This document shows, one piece after another, positions 1-5,543 of a stretch of DNA of 7,618 nt. Below the pieces are notes generated by a model that had not been told where the DNA came from, ran no database searches, and saw only the letters and a list, made by a program, of their open reading frames with translations. Source of the stretch: Oscillospiraceae bacterium (GTDB lineage: Bacteria; Bacillota; Clostridia; Oscillospirales; Oscillospiraceae); assembly GCA_016297855.1 (NCBI GenBank), contig JAEDFW010000086.1, forward strand, positions 1-7,618. Reading direction: 5' to 3'. The position numbers were made by a program, and so were the translations under genes. Position 1 is the first letter of the stretch, and the number at the start of each line of letters is the position of its first letter.

Positions 1-842
1 ATATTGGCAGCGGTCTCCACGTCGTCGAGTCCAAGCTCAGTCGAGCCTGTGATATTGATAAGAACACCTGTTGCTCCGTTGATGGAGGTCTCGAGCAGCG
101 GGCTGGAGACGGCAGCCATGGCAGCCTGCTCAGCCTTATCGCGGCCGGAAGCGGTGCCCACGCCCATATGCGCGTGGCCAGCATCCTTCATAATGGCAGA
201 TACGTCGGCAAAGTCAAGGTTGATGATGACCTTCTCAGAATACGCAACCAGCTCGGAAATGGAGCTGACAGCCTGTTTCAGCACGTCATCCGCGATACCG
301 AACGCGTTGGCAAAGGTGATCTTCTGGTCGGTGACAAATTTCAGCCGGTCGTTGGGAATGATGATGAGTGAGTCAACCTTGTCAGACAGGTTCGAGATGC
401 CCATCTCGGCCTGCTTCATACGGTTGGCACCTTCAAACTTGAAAGGCTTTGTGACGACGCCCACGGTCAGAATGCCCGCATCATGCGCCAGCTGCGCAAT
501 AATAGGCGCTGCGCCGGTGCCGGTGCCGCCACCCATACCGGCGGTGATAAACACCATGTCGGTGCCCTCAAGTGCCTGCGAGATCGCGGCCTTGGATTCC
601 TCAGCCGATTTCTGGCCGATCTCGGGCTTGGAGCCGGCGCCCATGCCACCGGTCAGCTTCTCGCCGATCTGGATCTTGTTCTTGCACTTTGACTTGTTGA
701 GATCCTGTTTATCGGTATTCACCGCTACAAAATCAACACCCTGCACACCGGATGCAATCATTCTATTGATAACGTTGTTGCCGGCGCCGCCGACACCGAT
801 CACCTTAATGGAAACGACCTTATCTGTAGTATAATCTGCCAT
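1..842 (-). CDS. ftsZ: Cell division protein FtsZ, tubulin-like GTPase (3' end cut by window)
   Basis: FtsZ polymerises with GTP into the ring that marks the division site and recruits the divisome on the inner face of the membrane. The visible part is 280 codons plus two bases, starting MADYTTDKVV. The nucleotide-binding fold is clear: GVGGAGNN at residues 16-23, NTD at 42-44, the tubulin signature GGGTGTG at 104-110, and PND-R at 163-166. The T7 synergy loop NLDFAD is at 208-213, followed by GHAHMGVG at 222-229, so the catalytic aspartates are in place. The start is fixed by AGGAGG at 850-855, 7 nt upstream, and by the family N-terminus. The rest of the C-terminal domain, the linker and the C-terminal peptide that binds FtsA/SepF/ZipA-type partners lie outside the window. 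It has a strong promoter of its own in the 144-nt gap after ftsQ. No ftsA precedes it. Identity is certain; only the 3' end is unknown. Confidence 0.98.
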   Translation of the reverse strand, partial: MADYTTDKVVSIKVIGVGGAGNNVINRMIASGVQGVDFVAVNTDKQDLNKSKCKNKIQIGEKLTGGMGAGSKPEIGQKSAEESKAAISQALEGTDMVFITAGMGGGTGTGAAPIIAQLAHDAGILTVGVVTKPFKFEGANRMKQAEMGISNLSDKVDSLIIIPNDRLKFVTDQKITFANAFGIADDVLKQAVSSISELVAYSEKVIINLDFADVSAIMKDAGHAHMGVGTASGRDKAEQAAMAAVSSPLLETSINGATGVLINITGSTELGLDDVETAAN

Positions 843-874
843 TTGACTTCCTCCTATGTATATCACAGCGTCTG

Positions 875-884
875 ATTCTGAAAA
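875..884 (-). repeat. 10-bp direct repeat TTTTCAGAAT, copy in ftsZ leader
   Basis: The minus-strand decamer TTTTCAGAAT occurs here, in the predicted 5' untranslated leader of ftsZ, and again at 946-955 upstream of the -35 box, in the same orientation and 71 bp apart. It may be a regulator-binding pair or a chance repeat in A/T-rich non-coding DNA. I do not recognise it as a known operator. Confidence 0.3.
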
Positions 885-911
885 CCGCATAATGGTGCAC
901 TTTATTGATTT

Positions 912-940
912 ATTCTATCTCGAAATGCGTCGCGGGTCAA
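912..940 (-). promoter_or_regulatory. Sigma-A-type promoter of ftsZ
   Basis: Read on the minus strand, a -35 box TTGACC (935-940, 5 of 6 to consensus) is followed by exactly 17 nt and a -10 box TAGAAT (912-917, 5 of 6). Transcription would begin near 905-906, leaving a leader of about 60 nt before the ftsZ ATG at 842. The DNA just upstream of the -35 box (about 941-968) is A/T-rich and could act as an UP element. The site lies in the only sizeable non-coding gap in the window (843-986), where a promoter is expected. What is seen is box match and spacing; that it is used is inference. Confidence 0.75.
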
Positions 941-945
941 TAGGA

Positions 946-955
946 ATTCTGAAAA
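946..955 (-). repeat. 10-bp direct repeat TTTTCAGAAT, copy upstream of ftsZ -35
   Basis: This is the second copy of TTTTCAGAAT, six bases upstream of the ftsZ -35 box. It sits inside a short dyad (GAATT at 944-948, AATTC at 954-958, 5-nt loop). The position suits an UP element or an operator. The function is unknown and the repeat may be fortuitous. Confidence 0.3.
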
Positions 956-986
956 TTCGACAAATTTCTGGCAAGTTCTCCGTCAT

Positions 987-1763
987 TTACTGTTCCGGGT
1001 AGAACCAGGCCTTGCTTCCGTCCTGAAAGCTCAGGTCGATGGTTCCTGCCTGGAAGTCGCTGAGCTCTGATAAAATCGCGCTCAGATACTGAATTTTATA
1101 TGCCATCTCGTCCGTTCCGCCAAGCTTGATCTGGTAACGCTCGTCGTACTGCAGGACGATATCATATTCCTTTTCCACATTGACTGCTGCCACATGCTCC
1201 AGAATACCCGTGCCCTCAAGCTCTGTGAGCACGGCAATGGCTGCGTCAAGCTTGTTCTGATCCAGACTTGTGACCGGCTGGCCGGCCGTTGGGCTTCGGA
1301 GCACCACTCCCATGATCTGCGGATACTGCTCCAGTTTTTCCGTGTCGGCCCGTTCAAGCGCCTTGCCCTGAGGACTCACGAGCCAGACAGTATTTGTCTC
1401 GGTGTTCACGGCGAATGCGCTCTGGCTTTCGCGCACCAGAATCACGACGGTATCCGGCAGGCTCCGTCCAATGCTGACACTTTCGACGTATGGCAGCCTT
1501 GCCATAATATTCCCCGCTGCCGTGTCTTTATTCACGGTGAGAAGATTATCCCCGATTGCGAGGTCGGACGCTTCAATCACGTCCTGCGCACTGTAGATAC
1601 TGTTCCCCTGCACCTCGATGGTATTGACCTTAAAGAAAATCGCAACGCCGAAAACCACTGCCGCCACCACGGCCAGCATCACCGCCAGTTTTGCCGGCAC
1701 GCCGCTGGACTGACGCCGGTTTTTTTCGTTTTTCCGTCTGGCTTTGCGCCGTTCAGCCGTCAT
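987..1763 (-). CDS. ftsQ: Cell division protein FtsQ/DivIB, POTRA-domain divisome scaffold
   Basis: FtsQ (DivIB in Firmicutes) is a single-pass membrane protein that joins FtsL and FtsB/DivIC and controls septal wall synthesis. The chosen product is 258 residues. A short cytoplasmic tail is very rich in Lys and Arg (residues 1-20), one membrane helix spans about 25-45 (LAVMLAVVAAVVFGVAIFF), a POTRA domain follows (about 47-115, opening NTIEVQGNSIYSAQDVI), then the beta domain, ending with GTIDLSFQDGSKAWFYPE. The length is normal for the family. The frame is open to an ATG at 1838, but MTAERRK at 1763 is preferred because GGAG lies 7 nt upstream, while the ATG at 1769 is only 1 nt from that site and 1838 has none. 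The gene has no cysteine codon. It starts 81 nt after murA, apparently with its own promoter, and is followed by ftsZ with no ftsA between. Confidence 0.93.
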   Translation of the reverse strand: MTAERRKARRKNEKNRRQSSGVPAKLAVMLAVVAAVVFGVAIFFKVNTIEVQGNSIYSAQDVIEASDLAIGDNLLTVNKDTAAGNIMARLPYVESVSIGRSLPDTVVILVRESQSAFAVNTETNTVWLVSPQGKALERADTEKLEQYPQIMGVVLRSPTAGQPVTSLDQNKLDAAIAVLTELEGTGILEHVAAVNVEKEYDIVLQYDERYQIKLGGTDEMAYKIQYLSAILSELSDFQAGTIDLSFQDGSKAWFYPEQ

Positions 1764-1770
1764 AGTCATT

Positions 1771-1777
1771 CTCCTTT
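1771..1777 (-). promoter_or_regulatory. Ribosome binding site that sets the ftsQ start
   Basis: AAAGGAG on the minus strand places its GGAG core (1771-1774) 7 nt before the ATG at 1763. The neighbouring in-frame ATG at 1769 is only one base from the core, too close for normal initiation, and the upstream ATG at 1838 has no such site. This supports the 258-residue form of FtsQ. Confidence 0.8.
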
Positions 1778-1829
1778 GTGCCGAAGCAGCCTGACTGTTC
1801 GCCATACCGCCCGGATGGATTGCAGGCAT

Positions 1830-1858
1830 ATTATACACAAATGCTCAGCAAATTTCCA
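1830..1858 (-). promoter_or_regulatory. Probable internal promoter of ftsQ, overlapping the end of murA
   Basis: On the minus strand TGGAAA (1853-1858, 4 of 6 to the -35 consensus) is followed by 17 nt and a perfect TATAAT (1830-1835). The -35 box lies in the last codons of murA (Met-Glu-Ile-Cys, then TGA at 1845-1847), and the -10 box lies just after the stop. Transcription would begin near 1823, about 60 nt before the ftsQ start at 1763. That would also exclude the upstream ATG at 1838. A perfect -10 box in a GC-rich region is suggestive, but the -35 box is moderate and use is not shown. Confidence 0.5.
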
Positions 1859-3107
1859 TACATTTTATGTCCGCGCCCAGCGCACGCAGATTTTCCTCCA
1901 GATTATCATAGCCGCGCCGGAGGTGTTTTATCCCTGTGATCGTACTTTCTTCCTCCGATTGCAGAGCTCCGATCACCAGAGCCATTGCGCCCCGCAGATC
2001 TTCTGCATGCATGGCCGCACCGTGCAGATGCTCCACCGCCCGGACACAGGCCGTCTGGCCGCACAGCGCAATGTCCGCTCCGAGCTTTCTGAGCTGCGGC
2101 ACATGGTGGAACCGGTTTTCAAAAATCGTCTCGCAGATGCGGCTTTCCCCTTCCGCGCGCAGCAGTGCCGCCATCATAGGTGCCTGCGCGTCGGTCGGAA
2201 AACCGGGATACGGCGCGGTCACAATCGTTCCCGCATAAGCCCGCAGCCGGCGATCGGCGCAGATGCGCAGCGTATCGCATCCTTCCGTAATCTGGCATTC
2301 GCACTGTTCCAGAATTTGGCACACAGCCTCGCTCGTTGCGCGCTGCGTCCGCAGCAGCGTCACATCGCCGCCGCAGCCTGCCACTGCGCAGAGAAAACTG
2401 GCTGTTTCAATGCGGTCCGGCATAATCGTATATGTCGTGCCGTGTAGCGGCGTGCCGCCGCATACGGTAAGCTTTGCCGTTCCAACGCCTGAGATTTTCG
2501 CTCCGGCGCTCTGCAAAAACCGCACAAGATCCGTGATCTCCGGCTCGCGCGCGGCATTTTGGATCTCGACGCTACCGGCGCAGCCAAGCGCAGCAAGAAT
2601 GGCGTTTTCCGTCGCACCGACGCTGGGAAACGGCAGTGTAATCACTGCCTCATGCAGCGCCCCGGCGCTGCAGCAAACGCACTCCGGCGAACAATCACAC
2701 ACCGCTCCCATCTGGCGCAGCGCCTCGATATGCAGATTGATCGGCCGCGCGCCCAGCGGGCAGCCGCCCGGCAGCGCCAGCTCTGCGCAGCCCAGCCGCG
2801 ACAGAATCGCGCCGAGAAAAATAATGGATGAGCGCATCGTTCCTGCCAGTTCCTGCGGGATTCGGCAGGTATCCACATAGGTCGCATCGACGCAGATCGT
2901 GCCGCCGCTGCGTTCGGCCCTGCAGCCAAGGTACTGCAGAATCCGCATCGCGCTGTGTACGTCGTCGATATTCGGACAATGATGTAAAACGCACGGGCTG
3001 CGGCACAGCACACACGCTGCCAGAATCGGCAGCACACTGTTTTTTGCGCCGTGAATAACAGCAGTGCCGCGCAGCGGCGCACCGCCGCGGACGGACAGAA
3101 CTTCCAT
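1845..3107 (-). CDS. murA: UDP-N-acetylglucosamine 1-carboxyvinyltransferase MurA, cysteine-rich
   Basis: MurA transfers enolpyruvate from phosphoenolpyruvate to UDP-GlcNAc in the cytoplasm, the first committed step of peptidoglycan synthesis and the target of fosfomycin. The product is 420 residues, normal for the EPSP-synthase-like two-domain fold. Visible signatures are KN at 22-23, MRSS at 91-94, the active loop GGCPLGARP at 114-122 with catalytic Cys116, SVGATEN at 163-169, YPGFPTD at 300-306 with the catalytic-site Asp306, and RGY at 398-400. Cys rather than Asp at 116 predicts fosfomycin sensitivity. The start at 3107 (MEVLSVRGG) matches the family N-terminus and has GGAGG 7 nt upstream; the frame stays open to 3188 but that extension is unlike MurA. 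Oddly, the protein has 28 cysteines, far above its neighbours, including five within residues 137-146. Firmicutes often carry two murA copies; whether this is the major or second one cannot be told here. Confidence 0.95.
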   Translation of the reverse strand: MEVLSVRGGAPLRGTAVIHGAKNSVLPILAACVLCRSPCVLHHCPNIDDVHSAMRILQYLGCRAERSGGTICVDATYVDTCRIPQELAGTMRSSIIFLGAILSRLGCAELALPGGCPLGARPINLHIEALRQMGAVCDCSPECVCCSAGALHEAVITLPFPSVGATENAILAALGCAGSVEIQNAAREPEITDLVRFLQSAGAKISGVGTAKLTVCGGTPLHGTTYTIMPDRIETASFLCAVAGCGGDVTLLRTQRATSEAVCQILEQCECQITEGCDTLRICADRRLRAYAGTIVTAPYPGFPTDAQAPMMAALLRAEGESRICETIFENRFHHVPQLRKLGADIALCGQTACVRAVEHLHGAAMHAEDLRGAMALVIGALQSEEESTITGIKHLRRGYDNLEENLRALGADIKCMEIC

Positions 3108-3112
3108 ACTCA

Positions 3113-3119
3113 CTCCTCC
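3113..3119 (-). promoter_or_regulatory. Ribosome binding site that sets the murA start
   Basis: GGAGGAG on the minus strand has its GGAGG core at 3115-3119, leaving 7 nt to the ATG at 3107. The longer open frame, beginning with GTG at 3188, has no comparable site and would add 27 residues that have no place in the MurA fold, so the internal ATG is chosen. Confidence 0.85.
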
Positions 3120-3199
3120 GCATGATGGGCATTTTCTCCCCATCCTATGCCAAGGAGCAAGGATGCGTGCCGCGTCTGCTGCACGCACGGCGGCTGCAT

Positions 3200-4327
3200 T
3201 CAGCGCATCTTTGCCAATTCGATCGCCGTCTGATAGATACGCTCGGCTGCATCAACCACAGCTGTGTTCGCCGCCGCAGCGCGCATGGCGCACAGACGTT
3301 CACCGTCACTGAGGATTTCCTTCGCCGCGTTAAACAGCGTTTTGCCGTCGCAGTCGGCTTCACGAATCAGCGCCGCCGCACCTGTTCTGGAAAGCGCCAG
3401 CGCATTCTTTTCCTGATGGTTGTCTGTCACATTGGGTGACGGCACCATGATACATGGCGTTCCGGACGCGCAGACCTCGCTGATGGTCGCAGCGCCGGCG
3501 CGACAGATGACAAGATCGGCCGCCGCCATCACCACAGGCATATCATAGATATATTCCTGCATCCGAATTGACGGATGCGCATCCAGTTTCACGCCGAGTT
3601 CCTTCACATAGTCCGGCATCCAGCGCCAGCCGAATGACCCCGTTGCGTGCATGTGCTGGAACGGCTCTCCGGCTTCGATTTCGCACTTCATAAACTGCGC
3701 GATTTTCTTGTTCATTTCCCGCGCGCCGAGACTTCCCCAGTAAGACACAACGAACGGCCGTCCATCCAGTCCCAGCGCTTTTCTGGCCTCATCGCGCGAG
3801 GTATACAAAAACTGCTCGCGCACCGGCGTGCCGGTCACGACCACACGCGAAGGGTCGGCGTAGCGCGCACGGCTTTCTTCAAACGAAACCATCACGCGGC
3901 TCACACGTTTTTCCACCATCCGGGTCGTCAGCCCCGGCACAGCGTTCGATTCGTGTACCGCAGTAGGGATTTGCATCCGTGCGCCCTCGCGCAGTGCAGG
4001 GAAGCTTGCATACCCGCCGGTTCCAACAATGACATCAGGCGCAAATTCGCGCAGCACCCTGCGCGCCTTCCGCAGAGAACCCGCCATATTGCACAGCGTT
4101 GTCACATTGTGCAGCAGCGCCTTTGGCGTGAAGCTTCTCTGGTAATTTGATATTTTCAGTGTCTCAAGGCGAAAGCCTTCGTGCGGCACGATCTTGTTCT
4201 CCATCCCGTCCTCGGCGCCAATAAATAAAATCTCGCATCCGGGCTGCCGCTCACGAAAGAGCTTTGCCACTGCAATAGCGGGATAGATATGCCCGCCTGT
4301 GCCGCCGCAGGTAAATACAACTCGCAT
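3200..4327 (-). CDS. murG: Lipid II synthase MurG (UDP-GlcNAc transferase, GT28 family)
   Basis: MurG adds GlcNAc from UDP-GlcNAc to lipid I on the inner membrane face, giving lipid II. The product is 375 residues, about the usual length, with two Rossmann-like halves. The first glycine loop TCGGTGGHIYPA is at residues 6-17, GTGGYAS at 102-108, HESN at 125-128 and GTPVR at 166-170. The donor-binding half has IYDMPVVMAAADLVICRAGAAT (259-281, key residues ADLVI and RAGA), conserved Glu284, and DNHQEKNA at 302-309. The second glycine loop is unusual: SYWGSLGARE (195-204) where most MurG proteins have GGSxGA. The start at 4327 places the first loop at the normal distance from the N-terminus. Its binding site is weaker than elsewhere in the cluster (GGAAGGGG, about 8 nt upstream). 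It begins 23 nt after ftsW and is followed by a 92-nt gap before murA. Identity is secure. Confidence 0.96.
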   Translation of the reverse strand: MRVVFTCGGTGGHIYPAIAVAKLFRERQPGCEILFIGAEDGMENKIVPHEGFRLETLKISNYQRSFTPKALLHNVTTLCNMAGSLRKARRVLREFAPDVIVGTGGYASFPALREGARMQIPTAVHESNAVPGLTTRMVEKRVSRVMVSFEESRARYADPSRVVVTGTPVREQFLYTSRDEARKALGLDGRPFVVSYWGSLGAREMNKKIAQFMKCEIEAGEPFQHMHATGSFGWRWMPDYVKELGVKLDAHPSIRMQEYIYDMPVVMAAADLVICRAGAATISEVCASGTPCIMVPSPNVTDNHQEKNALALSRTGAAALIREADCDGKTLFNAAKEILSDGERLCAMRAAAANTAVVDAAERIYQTAIELAKMR

Positions 4328-4350
4328 CCGAACCGCCCCTTCCGATAGAG

Positions 4351-5514
4351 TTACAGCAGCTTGTTGTCGTTCTGCCGAGAGACGGCCAGAATCAGCCCCA
4401 TCTCAAACAGCTGCAGCAGCAATGCAGTGCCGCCGTAGGAAAAAAACGGCAACGATATGCCCGTTGCAGGCAGAAAGTTTGTCACAACGCCGATGTTGAG
4501 GAACGTCTGCAGCGCCATATGCGTCGTAAGTCCCGCCGCCATGAGCGCTCCAAACCGGTCGCGCGCGTGCATGGCGATCCAGTAGCCGCGCACGATGAGC
4601 AAAACAAACAGCAGAATGACCACCAGTGCTCCGACAAAGCCCAGCTCTTCGCAGACGATGGGGAAAATATAATCGTTGTGCTCCTCCGGCAGATACAGAT
4701 ACTTCTGCCTGCTCCTGCCGAAGCCGAGACCCAGCAGTCCGCCCGATCCGATCGCATAGAGCGACTGCAGGATTTGATAGCCGGTATCGGACGGGTCCGA
4801 CATGGGATCGCGCCACGCCGTCACACGGTCACTGGCGTAACCCATGGTTGTGAGGTAGATGACTGCAAATGCCGCCACCAGAATGCCCCCGACGGCGAAC
4901 CAGCGCAACTGCACACCGCCCAGGAACATCATGCTCGCGCCGATGGCAAGGATGATGAGAATACCGGAAAAATGGCGCTCCAGTGCCAGAAGCGCGCACA
5001 CCACGATCAGAATCGCCGCAAACGGCAAAACGCCGTAGCGGAACGTCTGCATTTTCTCGCGGTAGGTCGACATGAGCGACGCAAAGGACATAACGATCGC
5101 CAGCTTCGTCAGCTCTGACGGTTGAAAGCTCGTAAAACCGATCCAGATCCAGCGCTTGGCGCCGCCCTCTTCGGTCCCGATGATCGGCACGAGCATCAGA
5201 AATACCAGTGACACGGCCAGCACGATGAACGACGCGCCGCGCCAGATCTGATAGTTGATCTTGCTGACAAAGAGCATGATGCCAACGCCCAGAATCGCAA
5301 AAATCGCCTGTCTTGCAAAATAGTAGGTGGCCTTTCCCTCCTCGGCGTACGCGCGCGCGTAGCTGGCTGAGAACATCATGACCACACCGATGATGACAAG
5401 CAGTACCGTCAGCGCAAGGAACGGCACATCCAGCAGGCCGCGTTCGTCCAGAAGGATCTTTTCACGTTTCTTTTCCTGCTGCGGCAGTTGCGCCGCATTC
5501 GGTGCTTCCTGCAT
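4351..5514 (-). CDS. ftsW: SEDS-family septal peptidoglycan polymerase FtsW (or SpoVE)
   Basis: SEDS proteins such as FtsW are integral-membrane glycosyltransferases that polymerise lipid II, working with a class B penicillin-binding protein at the septum. The product is 387 residues: a charged cytoplasmic tail (1-28), then about ten membrane helices from residue 31 on. Family motifs are GGAKRWI at 117-123, FQPSELTKLA at 130-139, DTGYQ and AIGSGGLLGLGFGRS (243-268), QKYLYLPEEHNDYIF (270-284) with Asp281 at the expected catalytic position, EELGFVG at 289-295, and GISLPFFSYGGT at 352-363. The start at 5514 (MQEAPNAAQ) has AAGGAGG 7 nt upstream. The open frame runs on to 5637, but that would read into mraY. 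It starts 29 nt after mraY and ends 23 nt before murG, as expected in dcw clusters. Sequence alone does not separate FtsW from the sporulation paralogue SpoVE, which occupies this place in Bacillus. Confidence 0.94.
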   Translation of the reverse strand: MQEAPNAAQLPQQEKKREKILLDERGLLDVPFLALTVLLVIIGVVMMFSASYARAYAEEGKATYYFARQAIFAILGVGIMLFVSKINYQIWRGASFIVLAVSLVFLMLVPIIGTEEGGAKRWIWIGFTSFQPSELTKLAIVMSFASLMSTYREKMQTFRYGVLPFAAILIVVCALLALERHFSGILIILAIGASMMFLGGVQLRWFAVGGILVAAFAVIYLTTMGYASDRVTAWRDPMSDPSDTGYQILQSLYAIGSGGLLGLGFGRSRQKYLYLPEEHNDYIFPIVCEELGFVGALVVILLFVLLIVRGYWIAMHARDRFGALMAAGLTTHMALQTFLNIGVVTNFLPATGISLPFFSYGGTALLLQLFEMGLILAVSRQNDNKLL

Positions 5515-5521
5515 TTCCGTT

Positions 5522-5528
5522 CCTCCTT
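5522..5528 (-). promoter_or_regulatory. Ribosome binding site that sets the ftsW start
   Basis: AAGGAGG on the minus strand is a near-perfect complement to the 16S rRNA tail, 7 nt before the ATG at 5514. It lies in the 29-nt gap after the mraY stop (TGA at 5544-5546). It argues against the longer frame that begins inside mraY at 5637. Confidence 0.88.
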
Positions 5529-5543
5529 TCAACGGGGTAAGGC

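Noticed and set aside
4..834. Plus-strand open frame of 276 codons
   Set aside because: It is the exact antisense of ftsZ, whose minus-strand product has all family motifs. It has no ribosome binding site and its Ser/Pro/Ala-rich composition is typical of a shadow frame.
944..968. Terminator after ftsQ
   Set aside because: The overlapping dyads are short, A/T-only or imperfect, and have no GC stem with a following U-run. They fit better as part of the ftsZ promoter region.
1764..1838. 25-codon N-terminal extension of FtsQ from an ATG at 1838
   Set aside because: No ribosome binding site precedes it, the TATAAT overlaps its surroundings, and a transcript from that promoter would start downstream of it.
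1194..2447. Plus-strand open frame of 417 codons
   Set aside because: It runs antisense across parts of both ftsQ and murA and over the gap between them. Its His/Arg/Cys-rich composition matches no family I know, and it has no credible start signal.
3108..3188. N-terminal extension of MurA with a CPSCGG motif
   Set aside because: The GTG at 3188 lacks a binding site and the added residues fall outside the MurA fold. The ATG at 3107 has GGAGG at proper spacing and the conserved N-terminus, so the CPSCGG string is most likely untranslated.
3108..3199. Separate murA promoter in the murG-murA gap
   Set aside because: The best -10 candidate, TAGGAT, has only four matches and no acceptable -35 box at 16-18 nt, so I do not call a promoter.
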